NCBI RefSeq assembly: GCF_000282615.1
Contig: NZ_AKIY01000247.1
Coordinates: forward strand, 1 to 64,000
Direction of reading: 5' to 3'
DNA length: 64,000 nucleotides
Source of the DNA: Bradyrhizobium sp. YR681
GTDB lineage: Bacteria; Pseudomonadota; Alphaproteobacteria; Rhizobiales; Xanthobacteraceae
Shown piece after piece: positions 44,381 to 52,134 of this stretch. The notes below the pieces were generated by a model that saw nothing but the letters and a program-made list of their open reading frames with translations, was not told the DNA's origin and made no database searches. The translations under genes were made by a program, and so were the position numbers. How positions within the stretch are numbered: the stretch's first letter is position 1; each line of letters begins with the position of its first letter.

Positions 44381-46171
44381 ATGCCGATCTACAAAGCCCC
44401 CGTCGAAGACGTGAACTTCCTGCTCAACGACGTCTTCCAGATCGACCGTTACGACAACCTCGCCGGCTTCTCCGATGCATCGAGCGATGTCCGCGAAGCG
44501 ATCCTTGGCGAAGCCGCCAAGCTCGCCGAAGAGGTGCTGCAGCCGCTCAATCGTGTCGGCGATCTCGAAGGCTGCAAGCGCGCCGATGACGGCAGCGTCA
44601 CCACGCCCAAGGGCTTCAAGGACGCGTTCAAGCAGGTCGCCGAGGGCGGCTGGCTCGGCCTGTCGGCGCCGACCGAGTTCGGCGGCCAGGGCCTGCCGGT
44701 GACGCTCTCGCAAGCCGTCAACGAATTCCAGATCTCCGCCAACATGGCGTTCTCGATGTATGGCGGCCTCACCATGGGCGCGACCGCCGCGCTGATCGTC
44801 CATGGCTCGCCGGAGCAGAAGCAGACCTACGTGCCGAAGATGGTCGCGGGCGAATGGACCGGCACCATGAACCTGACCGAGCCGCACTGCGGCACCGATC
44901 TCGGCATGCTCCGCACCAAGGCGGTCCGCCAGGCCGACGGCAGCTACAAGATCACGGGCACCAAGATCTTCATCTCGGCCGGCGAGCATGACCTCGCTCC
45001 CAACATCATCCACCTCGTTCTCGCCCGCATCGAGGGCGCGCCCGCCGGCATCAAGGGCGTGTCGCTGTTCGTGGTGCCGAAATTCCTGGTCAATGCCGAT
45101 GGTTCGGTCGGCGCACGTAACGGCGTCGTCTGCGGCTCGATCGAGCACAAGATGGGCATCCACGGCAATTCGACCTGCGTGATGAACTACGACAGCGCCA
45201 CCGGCTGGCTGATCGGCGAAGAGAACAAGGGCATGCAGGGCATGTTCGTGATGATGAACGAGGCCCGCCTCGGCGTCGCCGTTCAGGGCCTCGCGCAGTC
45301 CGAGGTCGCCTATCAGAACGCCGTCGCCTATGCCCGCGACCGCATCCAGGGCCGGTCGCTCACCGGCGCGAAGGCGCCGGACAAGCAGGCCGATCCGATC
45401 ATCGTGCATCCCGACGTGCGCCGCACGCTGCTGTCGATCCGCGCCTTCAACGAGGCCGCGCGGGCCTTCGTGATGTGGACCGCGCTGAAGAGCGATGTCG
45501 CCCACCGCTCGGAGGACCCGAAGGACCGCCAAGCTGCCGACGACCACATGGGCCTGATGACGCCGGTGCTGAAGGGCTTCCTCACCGATTACGGCTTTGC
45601 CAACGCGGTGCAGGCGCAGCAGATGTATGGCGGCCACGGCTACATCGCCGAGCAGGGCATGGAGCAGTTCGTGCGCGATGCGCGCATCGCCATGATCTAT
45701 GAAGGCGCCAACGGCATCCAGGCGCTCGACCTCGTCGGCCGCAAGCTGCCGCGCGACGGCGGCCGCGCCATCATGGCGTTCTTCGGCGAGGTCATGGCCT
45801 TCGCCAAGGAGAACGGCGGCGACGAGGCGATGAAGCCCTTCATCACCCCGCTCTCGACCTCGCTCGGACATCTCCAGCAGGCCACGACCTGGCTGATGCA
45901 GAACGCGATGATGAAGCCGGACAATGCCGGCGCCGCCGCAACCGATTATCTGCATCTCTTCGGCTTCGTCGCGCTCGGTTACATGTGGGCGAAGATGGCG
46001 AAGGTGACGAATGCCAAGATTGCCGAGAGCGGGGCGACGCCCTATCTCTCGACCAAGCTCGTCACCGGCCGCTTCTTCATGGAGCGGATGCTGCCGGAAA
46101 CCGCGGCCAATCTCGCCCGCATCCAGGCCGGCTCCGCCACCATCATGGAATTGCCGGCGGAAGCGTTCTGA
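44381..46171 (+). CDS. Acyl-CoA dehydrogenase (FadE-like, long form)
   Basis: A 596-residue acyl-CoA dehydrogenase, FAD-dependent, forming trans-2-enoyl-CoA in the first beta-oxidation step. The catalytic glutamate lies in MIYEGANGIQALDLVGRKL. Other blocks are TEPHCGTDLGMLRTKAV (FAD and substrate), KITGTKIFISAGEHDL, IEHKMGIHGNSTCVMNYD and MYGGHGYIAEQGMEQF. The chain is longer than the 380-residue type because of a C-terminal extension (about residues 470-596) typical of this group. It lies between the NTF2-like gene and the thiolase gene. Probably acts on medium or long chains; specificity not visible. Confidence 0.94.
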   Translation: MPIYKAPVEDVNFLLNDVFQIDRYDNLAGFSDASSDVREAILGEAAKLAEEVLQPLNRVGDLEGCKRADDGSVTTPKGFKDAFKQVAEGGWLGLSAPTEFGGQGLPVTLSQAVNEFQISANMAFSMYGGLTMGATAALIVHGSPEQKQTYVPKMVAGEWTGTMNLTEPHCGTDLGMLRTKAVRQADGSYKITGTKIFISAGEHDLAPNIIHLVLARIEGAPAGIKGVSLFVVPKFLVNADGSVGARNGVVCGSIEHKMGIHGNSTCVMNYDSATGWLIGEENKGMQGMFVMMNEARLGVAVQGLAQSEVAYQNAVAYARDRIQGRSLTGAKAPDKQADPIIVHPDVRRTLLSIRAFNEAARAFVMWTALKSDVAHRSEDPKDRQAADDHMGLMTPVLKGFLTDYGFANAVQAQQMYGGHGYIAEQGMEQFVRDARIAMIYEGANGIQALDLVGRKLPRDGGRAIMAFFGEVMAFAKENGGDEAMKPFITPLSTSLGHLQQATTWLMQNAMMKPDNAGAAATDYLHLFGFVALGYMWAKMAKVTNAKIAESGATPYLSTKLVTGRFFMERMLPETAANLARIQAGSATIMELPAEAF

Positions 46172-46240
46172 GGATTTCGCGTCATCAATGATCCCGATCG
46201 CGCCGCGGTCGTCACCAATAACTGCAATCAGGAGGCTCCC

Positions 46241-47449
46241 ATGGCAGATGCCTATATCTACGATCACGTCCGCACCCCCCGCGGTCGCGGCAAGGCCGAC
46301 GGTGCGCTGCACGAGGTGACGGCGCTCGCGCTCGCCACCGTGCCGCTCAAGGCGCTCAAGGACCGCAACAATCTGCCGGAGGATTCCGTCGACGACGTCG
46401 TGCTCGGCGTGGTCGATCCGGTTGGTGAGGCCGGCTCCGACATCGCGCGCTTCGCCGCGCTGAAGGCGGGCCTCGGCGAAGCCGTGCCCGGCGTGCAGAT
46501 CAGCCGCTTCTGCGCCTCCGGCCTGGATGCCGTAAATTTTGCCGCGGCCCAGGTGATGAGCGGCCAGCATGAGCTGGTGATCGGCGGCGGCGCCGAATCC
46601 ATGAGCCGCGTCGGGATCGGCGCCTCCGGCGGCGCCTGGCCGATGGACCCCTCGATGGCGGTACCGTCCTACTTCATGCCGCAGGGCGTCTCGGCCGATT
46701 TGATCGCCACCAAATACGGCTTCTCGCGCGACGACGTCGATGCCTATGCCGTGCAGAGCCAGCAGCGCGCCGCGAAGTCCTGGGAGGAAGGCCGCTTCGA
46801 CAAGTCGATCGTGCCGGTGAAGGACATCAACGGCCTCACCATCCTCGCCAAGGACGAGCACATGCGTCCCTCGACGACGATGCAGTCGCTGGCGCAGCTG
46901 CAGCCGTCGTTCACGATGATGGCGCAGATGGGCGGCTTCGACGGCGTCGCCGTGCAGTCGCATCCCGAGATCGAGCGCGTCAATTACGTGCACCACGCCG
47001 GCAATTCCTCGGGCATCGTCGACGGCGCAGGCGCCGTGCTGCTCGGCAGCAAGGAAGCGGCCAGCAAATACGGCCTGAAGCCGCGCGCAAGAATCCGCGC
47101 GTTTGCCAATGTCGGCTCGGAGCCGGCGATGATGCTGACCGGTCCGGTCGACGTCACCGAAAAGCTGTTCGCGCGTTCCGGCATGAAGAAGTCGGATATT
47201 GACCTGTTCGAGCTCAACGAGGCCTTCGCCTCGGTCGTGCTGCGCTACATCCAGGCCTTCGACATCGACAACGCCAAGATCAACGTCAATGGCGGCGCGA
47301 TCGCGCTCGGCCACCCGCTTGGCGCCACCGGCGCGATGATTTTGGGCACCGTGCTCGACGAGCTCGAGCGCACCAACAAGTCCACCGCCCTCGTCACGCT
47401 GTGCATCGGCGGCGGCATGGGCACCGCGACCATCATCGAGCGCGTCTAA
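46241..47449 (+). CDS. Acetyl-CoA C-acyltransferase (thiolase), FadA-like
   Basis: A 402-residue thiolase cleaving 3-ketoacyl-CoA with CoA in the last beta-oxidation step. The nucleophile is C91 in ISRFCASGLDAVN. The other catalytic residues are in NGGAIALGHPLGATGA (His) and VTLCIGGGMGTATI (Cys). It belongs to the FadA/PaaJ-like group with GGGAESMSRVG. It follows the acyl-CoA dehydrogenase gene by 69 bases and precedes the FadB-type gene across a palindromic repeat (47458). Degradation of fatty or dicarboxylic acids is likely. Confidence 0.95.
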   Translation: MADAYIYDHVRTPRGRGKADGALHEVTALALATVPLKALKDRNNLPEDSVDDVVLGVVDPVGEAGSDIARFAALKAGLGEAVPGVQISRFCASGLDAVNFAAAQVMSGQHELVIGGGAESMSRVGIGASGGAWPMDPSMAVPSYFMPQGVSADLIATKYGFSRDDVDAYAVQSQQRAAKSWEEGRFDKSIVPVKDINGLTILAKDEHMRPSTTMQSLAQLQPSFTMMAQMGGFDGVAVQSHPEIERVNYVHHAGNSSGIVDGAGAVLLGSKEAASKYGLKPRARIRAFANVGSEPAMMLTGPVDVTEKLFARSGMKKSDIDLFELNEAFASVVLRYIQAFDIDNAKINVNGGAIALGHPLGATGAMILGTVLDELERTNKSTALVTLCIGGGMGTATIIERV

Positions 47450-47457
47450 CGAGCTGC

Positions 47458-47549
47458 CGTAGGGTGGGTCAGCGCAGCGTAACCCACCACTTCTCCGTCC
47501 GCTTGGAAAGCAAAGAGGTGGATTACGCCTTCGGCTAATCCACCCTACG
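47458..47549. repeat. Palindromic intergenic repeat family C
   Basis: CGTAGGGTGGGTCAGCGCAG ... CGGCTAATCCACCCTACG: outer arms inverse-complementary, with an internal dyad at GTAACCCACCAC/GTGGATTAC. It lies inside the probable fad operon between thiolase and FadB-type genes. Confidence 0.85.
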
Positions 47550-47605
47550 AGACCCCCATCAATCGCCGCGCCTGAGATCGGCTGCGGCACCGAGGAGCAA
47601 CCAAC

Positions 47606-49816
47606 ATGGCCTACAAGAACTTCAAGGTTGAGACCGACGCGGACGGTATCGCGCTCGTCACCTGGGACATCCCGGGCCGTTCGATGAACGTGCTCGACGA
47701 GACCTCGACCAGCGAGCTCGACGCGATCGTCAAGGCGACCACCGCTGACGCCGCCGTGAAGGGCGTCGTCATCACCTCGGCGAAGGAAGCGTTCTGCGCC
47801 GGCGCGGACCTGTCGATGCTCGAAGGCATGAACCAGGCCTACGCAAAAGTCTTCAAGGAGCAGGGCGAGACCGCGGCGAACCAGATGCTGTTCGACCAGA
47901 GCCGCCGTTTCTCGCTGGTGCTGCGTTTGATCGAAACGTCGGGCAAGCCGTGGGCGGCCGCGATCAATGGCCTCGCGCTCGGCGGCGGTTTCGAGATCAC
48001 GCTGTGCTGCCACTACCGCGTGGCGGCGGAGAATCCAAAGACCCGTCTCGGCCTGCCCGAGGTCAAGGTCGGCCTGTTCCCCGGCGCCGGCGGCACGCAG
48101 CGCGTGCCGCGCCTGGTGCCGCCGCAGGATGCGATGACCATCCTGCTCAAGGGCGATCCTGTTACGGTCGAGAAGGCCAAGGCGCTGAACCTCATTCACG
48201 CCATCGTTCCTGCTGCCGATCTGATCAAGGCGGCGAAGGACTGGATCAAGGGCGGCGGCAAGGCCGTCGCGCCCTGGGACGAGAAGGGCTTCAAGCTCCC
48301 GGGCGGCCCGGTGTTCTCCAAGGCCGGCATGATGATGTTCCCCGCCGGCAACGCGATCTATCGCCGCGAGACCTACGACAATTATCCGGCCGCGCGCGCC
48401 ATCATGAGCTGCGTCTATGAGGGCCTGCAGCTGCCGATCGACGCCGCGCTGCGCGTGGAGTCGCGTTACTTCACCTCGGTGCTGCGTTCGAAGGAGGCGG
48501 CGGCGATGATCCGCAGCCTGTTCCTGTCGATGCAGGAATTGAACAAGGGCGCACGCCGGCCGAAGGACGTGCCCGCGACCAAGGTGAAGAAGATCGCCGT
48601 GATCGGCGCCGGCTTCATGGGCGCGAGCGTCGGCTATGTCTCGGCCCGTGCCGGCCTCGACGTCGTCCTGATCGACCGCGACCAGGCGAGCGCCGACAAG
48701 GGCAAGGCGCATGCGCAGAAGGTGATCGAGGAGCAGATCAAGAAGGGCCGCGCCAAGCCTGCCGATGCCGAAGCGCTGCTCGCGCGCATCACGCCGACCG
48801 CGGATTACGCTGCGCTGAAGGACGTCGACCTCGTCATCGAGGCCGTGTTCGAGGACCGCAAGGTCAAGGCGGAGACCTTTGCCAAGGCGCAGGAGTATCT
48901 CAAGCCGGACGTGATCTTTGCCTCGAACACCTCGACGCTGCCAATCACTTCGCTGGCCGAGGGCTTCAAGGACCAGGCCAAGTTCGTCGGCATCCACTTC
49001 TTCTCGCCGGTCGAGAAGATGATGCTGGTCGAGATCATCAAGGGCAAGAACACCGGCGATGTCGCGCTCGCGACCGCGCTCGACTACGTCCGCCAGATCG
49101 GCAAGACCCCGATCGTCGTCAACGACTCCAGAGGCTTCTTCGCCAACCGCTGCGTCGGCCGCTACGTCGCCGAAGGCAACGAGATGTTTTTGGAAGGCGT
49201 CCCGCCGGCGATGATCGAGAACTGCGCCAAGATGGCCGGCATGCCGGTCGGCCCGCTTTCGCTGTCGGACGAAGTCGCGCTCGACCTCGGTCTCAAGATC
49301 ATGAAGGCCACCGAAGCCGACCTCGGCCCCAACGCCATCAACCCCGATCAGAAGAAACTGATGGTGGAGCTGGTCGAGAACCAGGGCCGCCTCGGCCGCA
49401 AGAACAGCAAGGGCTTCTACGACTATCCCGAGAAGGGCAAGGGCCAGAAGAGCCTGTGGCCGGGCCTCTCCGCGCTGCAGCCGAAGCAGCTCGATCCTGA
49501 CACGCTCGACATCGAGGAGCTGAAGCAGCGCTTCCTGGTGGTGCAGGCGGTGGAGGCCGCGCGCACGGTGGAGGATCACGTCATCACCGATCCGCGCGAG
49601 GCCGATGTCGGCTCGATCCTCGGCTTCGGATTCGCGCCGTTCACCGGCGGCACGCTGTCCTACATCGACTTCATGGGACCCAAGAAGTTCGTCGAGCTTT
49701 GCCACAAGCTCGAGGCGAAGTACGGCTCGCGCTTCACCCCACCGAAGCTGCTCGAGGAGATGGCTGCGAAGGGCGAGACCTTCTACGGCCGCTTTGCGCC
49801 GAAGAAGGCGGCCTGA
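47606..49816 (+). CDS. FadB-type bifunctional enoyl-CoA hydratase/3-hydroxyacyl-CoA dehydrogenase
   Basis: A 736-residue enzyme performing the second and third beta-oxidation steps. The N-terminal crotonase domain (residues 1-300) shows the oxyanion-hole segments KEAFCAGADLSMLEGMN and GLALGGGFEITLC, then GLFPGAGGTQRVPRL. The central Rossmann domain starts IAVIGAGFMGASVGY and carries the helix-linked HAD blocks FASNTSTLPITSLAEGF and FVGIHFFSPVEKMMLVEIIK. A second C-terminal HAD region follows to the end. Length equals the monofunctional-fusion FadB/FadJ class. It ends the operon; a strong terminator follows at 49851. Confidence 0.95.
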   Translation: MAYKNFKVETDADGIALVTWDIPGRSMNVLDETSTSELDAIVKATTADAAVKGVVITSAKEAFCAGADLSMLEGMNQAYAKVFKEQGETAANQMLFDQSRRFSLVLRLIETSGKPWAAAINGLALGGGFEITLCCHYRVAAENPKTRLGLPEVKVGLFPGAGGTQRVPRLVPPQDAMTILLKGDPVTVEKAKALNLIHAIVPAADLIKAAKDWIKGGGKAVAPWDEKGFKLPGGPVFSKAGMMMFPAGNAIYRRETYDNYPAARAIMSCVYEGLQLPIDAALRVESRYFTSVLRSKEAAAMIRSLFLSMQELNKGARRPKDVPATKVKKIAVIGAGFMGASVGYVSARAGLDVVLIDRDQASADKGKAHAQKVIEEQIKKGRAKPADAEALLARITPTADYAALKDVDLVIEAVFEDRKVKAETFAKAQEYLKPDVIFASNTSTLPITSLAEGFKDQAKFVGIHFFSPVEKMMLVEIIKGKNTGDVALATALDYVRQIGKTPIVVNDSRGFFANRCVGRYVAEGNEMFLEGVPPAMIENCAKMAGMPVGPLSLSDEVALDLGLKIMKATEADLGPNAINPDQKKLMVELVENQGRLGRKNSKGFYDYPEKGKGQKSLWPGLSALQPKQLDPDTLDIEELKQRFLVVQAVEAARTVEDHVITDPREADVGSILGFGFAPFTGGTLSYIDFMGPKKFVELCHKLEAKYGSRFTPPKLLEEMAAKGETFYGRFAPKKAA

Positions 49817-49850
49817 TCGTCTGGCTGCGTCAACCCGACTGCGCAGCGCA

Positions 49851-49880
49851 AAGGCCGGATCAACGATCCGGCTTTTTTTT
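49851..49880 (+). terminator. Rho-independent terminator after the FadB-type gene
   Basis: Stem GCCGGATC / GATCCGGC (49854-49861 and 49865-49872) with loop AAC, then eight T. It is a textbook terminator and closes the beta-oxidation operon. A similar stem is at 50743. Confidence 0.92.
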
Positions 49881-50117
49881 GGGGCCGATTATCACGGTTG
49901 CGTTAGGGCATTCCCCGGGTGTGGAACCGGTCACAAAATACGCGTAGGAGCGAGAGTTCGATGCTGCGGTCTCGGACAACTTGCCATGGACGCGTCAAAG
50001 CGGCGCCGTTCTTTTGCTCAGCTCTGGCATTAGTCTTGCTACGAAACCTGGGCCAGTCGGTGGGATAGACCCACGCCGAAAGCTGACAGGTTGAAGGTTA
50101 CGAGGAAAGTGTTCTGA
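49881..50117. other. Leader of the small membrane protein gene (gene-free stretch 49817-50117)
   Basis: About 237 bases after the terminator without a gene; contains GAGGAAAG just before the next start. I see no known riboswitch or tRNA. Two short dyads (GGTGGGATAGACCCACGCC at 50059-50077) could fold. Confidence 0.4.
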
Positions 50118-50336
50118 ATGAACTCACTTGCGCTCCAGAAGACCACGCTCGCCCGCGAACTGTCTGCAGAATATGAAGCTGCACCCGCTCTTGCCCGGTT
50201 CTTGCCTCAAGCGAACGGCGCGCGTTTGCGGCGAAAGGGGCCGATATTTTGGGCAATTTTGGCGTTACTTGTGCTGTCGGCGGATGCCGTCCTCGCCCTG
50301 CTCGCCTGGGTCGCCGTCGATTTCGTCCTGAAGTGA
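50118..50336 (+). CDS. Small hypothetical membrane protein
   Basis: A 72-residue protein with a basic N-terminal half (ALQKTTLARELSAEYEAAPA) and one membrane helix (IFWAILALLVLSADAVLALL). GAGGAAAG is ten bases before the ATG. The last 72 bases overlap, on the opposite strand, the end of the gene 50265-50579. Its function is unknown. Both strands look codon-biased in the overlap, which could mean one of the two is spurious or that they are antisense partners. Confidence 0.65.
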   Translation: MNSLALQKTTLARELSAEYEAAPALARFLPQANGARLRRKGPIFWAILALLVLSADAVLALLAWVAVDFVLK

Positions 50337-50579
50337 AATTTCGCGCCTATGCATCAGATAGGTCGCGCCTAGATAGGCGAGCTCCGAAGCGACGAGACAG
50401 GCGGTAATGATCGCGACGCCTGCGAAGAGACCAAATCCGTAGATGTGAAGAATGATCGCCGCAAGCAGCGCAATCAGCGGTGAAATCAGGACCAGAGCCC
50501 AGACCCGATACGTGAAACCGGTGGCCAGCCCTGCCAACGCACTTACAAGAATCAGGATAGAGGCAATCGTCAAATTCAA
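50265..50579 (-). CDS. Small hypothetical membrane protein, antisense at the 3' end to 50118-50336
   Basis: About 104 residues with three hydrophobic segments (ILILVSALAGLATGFTYRVW, LISPLIALLAAIILHIYGFG, VAIITACLVASELAYLGATY) and an acidic soluble tail (ISLQDEIDGDPGEQGEDGIR). It looks like a family of rhizobial membrane proteins with unknown role. The start is uncertain: TTG codons at 50612, 50579 and 50573 are candidates and no ATG precedes. Expression from a TTG start would be weak. Confidence 0.6.
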   Translation of the reverse strand: MNLTIASILILVSALAGLATGFTYRVWALVLISPLIALLAAIILHIYGFGLFAGVAIITACLVASELAYLGATYLMHRREISLQDEIDGDPGEQGEDGIRRQHK

Positions 50580-50742
50580 CCCCGGTGAGAGCGCAGCTCC
50601 TCTGCAACCCAAGCTTGGCGCCCTTCTCGGGTAGGAACAAGACAGGACTGCTTACTTAGTACGAACAGTGGTTCATAAGTCCAAGCAAGGTACGATGATC
50701 CTGCGTGCAGGGTTCACGTCGACTGGGTCTTTTTGGAGAAGT

Positions 50743-50775
50743 AAGGGGCCGGATCGTCGATCCGGCCTTTTGCTT
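50743..50775. terminator. Bidirectional hairpin between the small gene pair and gst
   Basis: GGCCGGATC GTC GATCCGGCC (50748-50768) flanked by AAGG on the left and TTTTGC on the right. The stem repeats that of the terminator at 49851. For the gst gene (minus) the run after the stem is CCCCTTACTT, a weaker U tract. Confidence 0.65.
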
Positions 50776-50793
50776 GTTGGGTTTTGCGGGCGC

Positions 50794-51408
50794 TCAGGCG
50801 GCCTGGGCCAGCCCTTCCTTCTTCAGCGCTTCCTGAACCTGCGGCCGCGCGGCGACGCGGGCCTTGTAGGCGGCGAGGTTCGGCATCGCCGAGAAGTCGA
50901 ACTTCATCCGATCGGCCCAGGTCAGCATCGTGAAGAGGTAGCCGTCGGCCACCGTGAATTGCTTGCCCATCAGGTAGTCGCGGCCGGCGAGCTGGCTGTC
51001 GATGTATTTCAGCTTGCCCATGACGCGGTCCTTGAAGAAGGCCTTGGCCTCGTCGTTCAGCGCAGGCGCGAACAGCGGGCCAAAGCTCTTGTGCACCTCC
51101 GAGGTGAGGAAGTTCAGCCATTCGAGCAGCTTATAGCGCTCGGAGCTGCCATGGGCCGGCGCCAGCGCCTTGGCGGATGCCTGATCGGCGATCATCTGGA
51201 CAATGACCGGGCCTTCGGTCACGATCTCACCGCTGTCCAGGCCCAGCGCGGGGACCTGACCCTTGGGGTTCAGCTTCAGATAATCCTCACCATTTTCGAG
51301 CTTCTTGGCCCGGATATCGACCTTGACCAGCTCATAGGGCAGGCCGGCTTCCAGGAGCGCGATGTGGGGGGACAGGGAGCAGGCGCCGGGCGAGTAATAG
51401 AGTTTCAT
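50794..51408 (-). CDS. Glutathione S-transferase, beta-like class
   Basis: A 204-residue enzyme conjugating glutathione to electrophiles. The N-terminal thioredoxin-fold domain reads MKLYYSPGACSLSPHIALLE with cysteine C10, the diagnostic catalytic cysteine of bacterial beta-class GSTs, followed by GQVPALGLDSGEIVTEGPVI (cis-proline region and glutathione-binding loop). The C-terminal helical domain follows (residues 88-204). It is divergent from the MarR gene with a shared control region of 126 bases. The sequence upstream (TTGACT near 51472-51477, minus strand) suits a promoter. Confidence 0.93.
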   Translation of the reverse strand: MKLYYSPGACSLSPHIALLEAGLPYELVKVDIRAKKLENGEDYLKLNPKGQVPALGLDSGEIVTEGPVIVQMIADQASAKALAPAHGSSERYKLLEWLNFLTSEVHKSFGPLFAPALNDEAKAFFKDRVMGKLKYIDSQLAGRDYLMGKQFTVADGYLFTMLTWADRMKFDFSAMPNLAAYKARVAARPQVQEALKKEGLAQAA

Positions 51409-51454
51409 GGAATTTCCTCCTCTTGACGCTTGGTTGGGGCGAAAGAACGCCTAC

Positions 51455-51494
51455 ATGCACCTGCATGCAATAGTCAAGATTGATGCAGGTGCAT
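51455..51494. promoter_or_regulatory. Double operator between gst and the MarR gene
   Basis: ATGCACCTGCAT at 51455-51466 and ATGCAGGTGCAT at 51483-51494 are perfect inverse complements, and each arm alone is an ATGCA-N2-TGCAT dyad. Centres are 28 bp apart, near three helical turns. They flank the probable TTGACT promoter element of gst (minus strand), so binding by the MarR protein would block both genes. Confidence 0.75.
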
Positions 51495-51534
51495 CGAGTG
51501 GGGTAAGAGACGGGCGACGAGTTTGAGCGGGACC

Positions 51535-52032
51535 ATGAAACGCAAGCCATCGACCGAGGCGACTTCCGCCTGGATCCGCCTGATGCGGGTGCAGAGCCGT
51601 GTGCTCGATTGTGTCGAGCAGGATCTGAAGAAGGCGGGGTTCCCGCCGCTGGCATGGTACGACGCGCTGCTCGAATTGTCGCGCGCGCCGAGCGGAGAGC
51701 TGCGGCCGGTGGAACTCGAACGGCAGATGCTGATCCCGCAATATTCCACCTCGCGCCTGATTGATCGCCTGGTGGACGAGGGCCTTGCCTCCCGGCGCGA
51801 ATGCAAGATCGACAAGCGCGGCCAGTTCGTCGAGATCACGGAAGCCGGCCGCGAATTGCAGAAGCGGATGTGGGGCGCCTACTCCGCCGCAATCGAGAAA
51901 TATGTCGGCTCGAAACTGTCCGATGCGGATGCCGTCAAGCTCAGCGGTCTGCTCGACCGGCTGGGCTGCTCGTGCGGCGAGATGAAGCTGCCGCCGGTCG
52001 TCCACGTCAACGAAACCACGCCGTCGCGATGA
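51535..52032 (+). CDS. MarR family transcriptional regulator
   Basis: A 165-residue MarR regulator, dimeric winged helix. The DNA-binding part is LRPVELERQMLIPQYSTSRL (recognition helix) followed by DRLVDEGLASRRECKIDKRG (wing). Cysteines occur at GLLDRLGCSCGEMKL near the C-terminus and could sense electrophiles or oxidants, a possible link with the neighbouring gst. The ATG at 51535 was chosen; a TTG at 51523 is possible. It presumably represses itself and gst through the double dyad at 51455-51494. The gshA gene follows 102 bases later. Confidence 0.9.
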   Translation: MKRKPSTEATSAWIRLMRVQSRVLDCVEQDLKKAGFPPLAWYDALLELSRAPSGELRPVELERQMLIPQYSTSRLIDRLVDEGLASRRECKIDKRGQFVEITEAGRELQKRMWGAYSAAIEKYVGSKLSDADAVKLSGLLDRLGCSCGEMKLPPVVHVNETTPSR

Positions 52033-52134
52033 TCGCGCGGCAAACCAGCTCCTCCGTGCACCCGGTGGGTTCGCGGACCATCCCACCTCACCCGCGCGCG
52101 TTCGGTCGAAGCGCCCTTTTGATTAGAGTTTGAT

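Noticed and set aside
44351..49705. A 1,784-codon open frame on the minus strand covering the beta-oxidation genes
   Set aside because: It mirrors codon bias of the real plus-strand genes (acyl-CoA dehydrogenase, thiolase, FadB-type), has runs of His, Arg, Asp and Gly without fold pattern, and shows no domain. GC-rich antisense frames stay open by chance in this genome.
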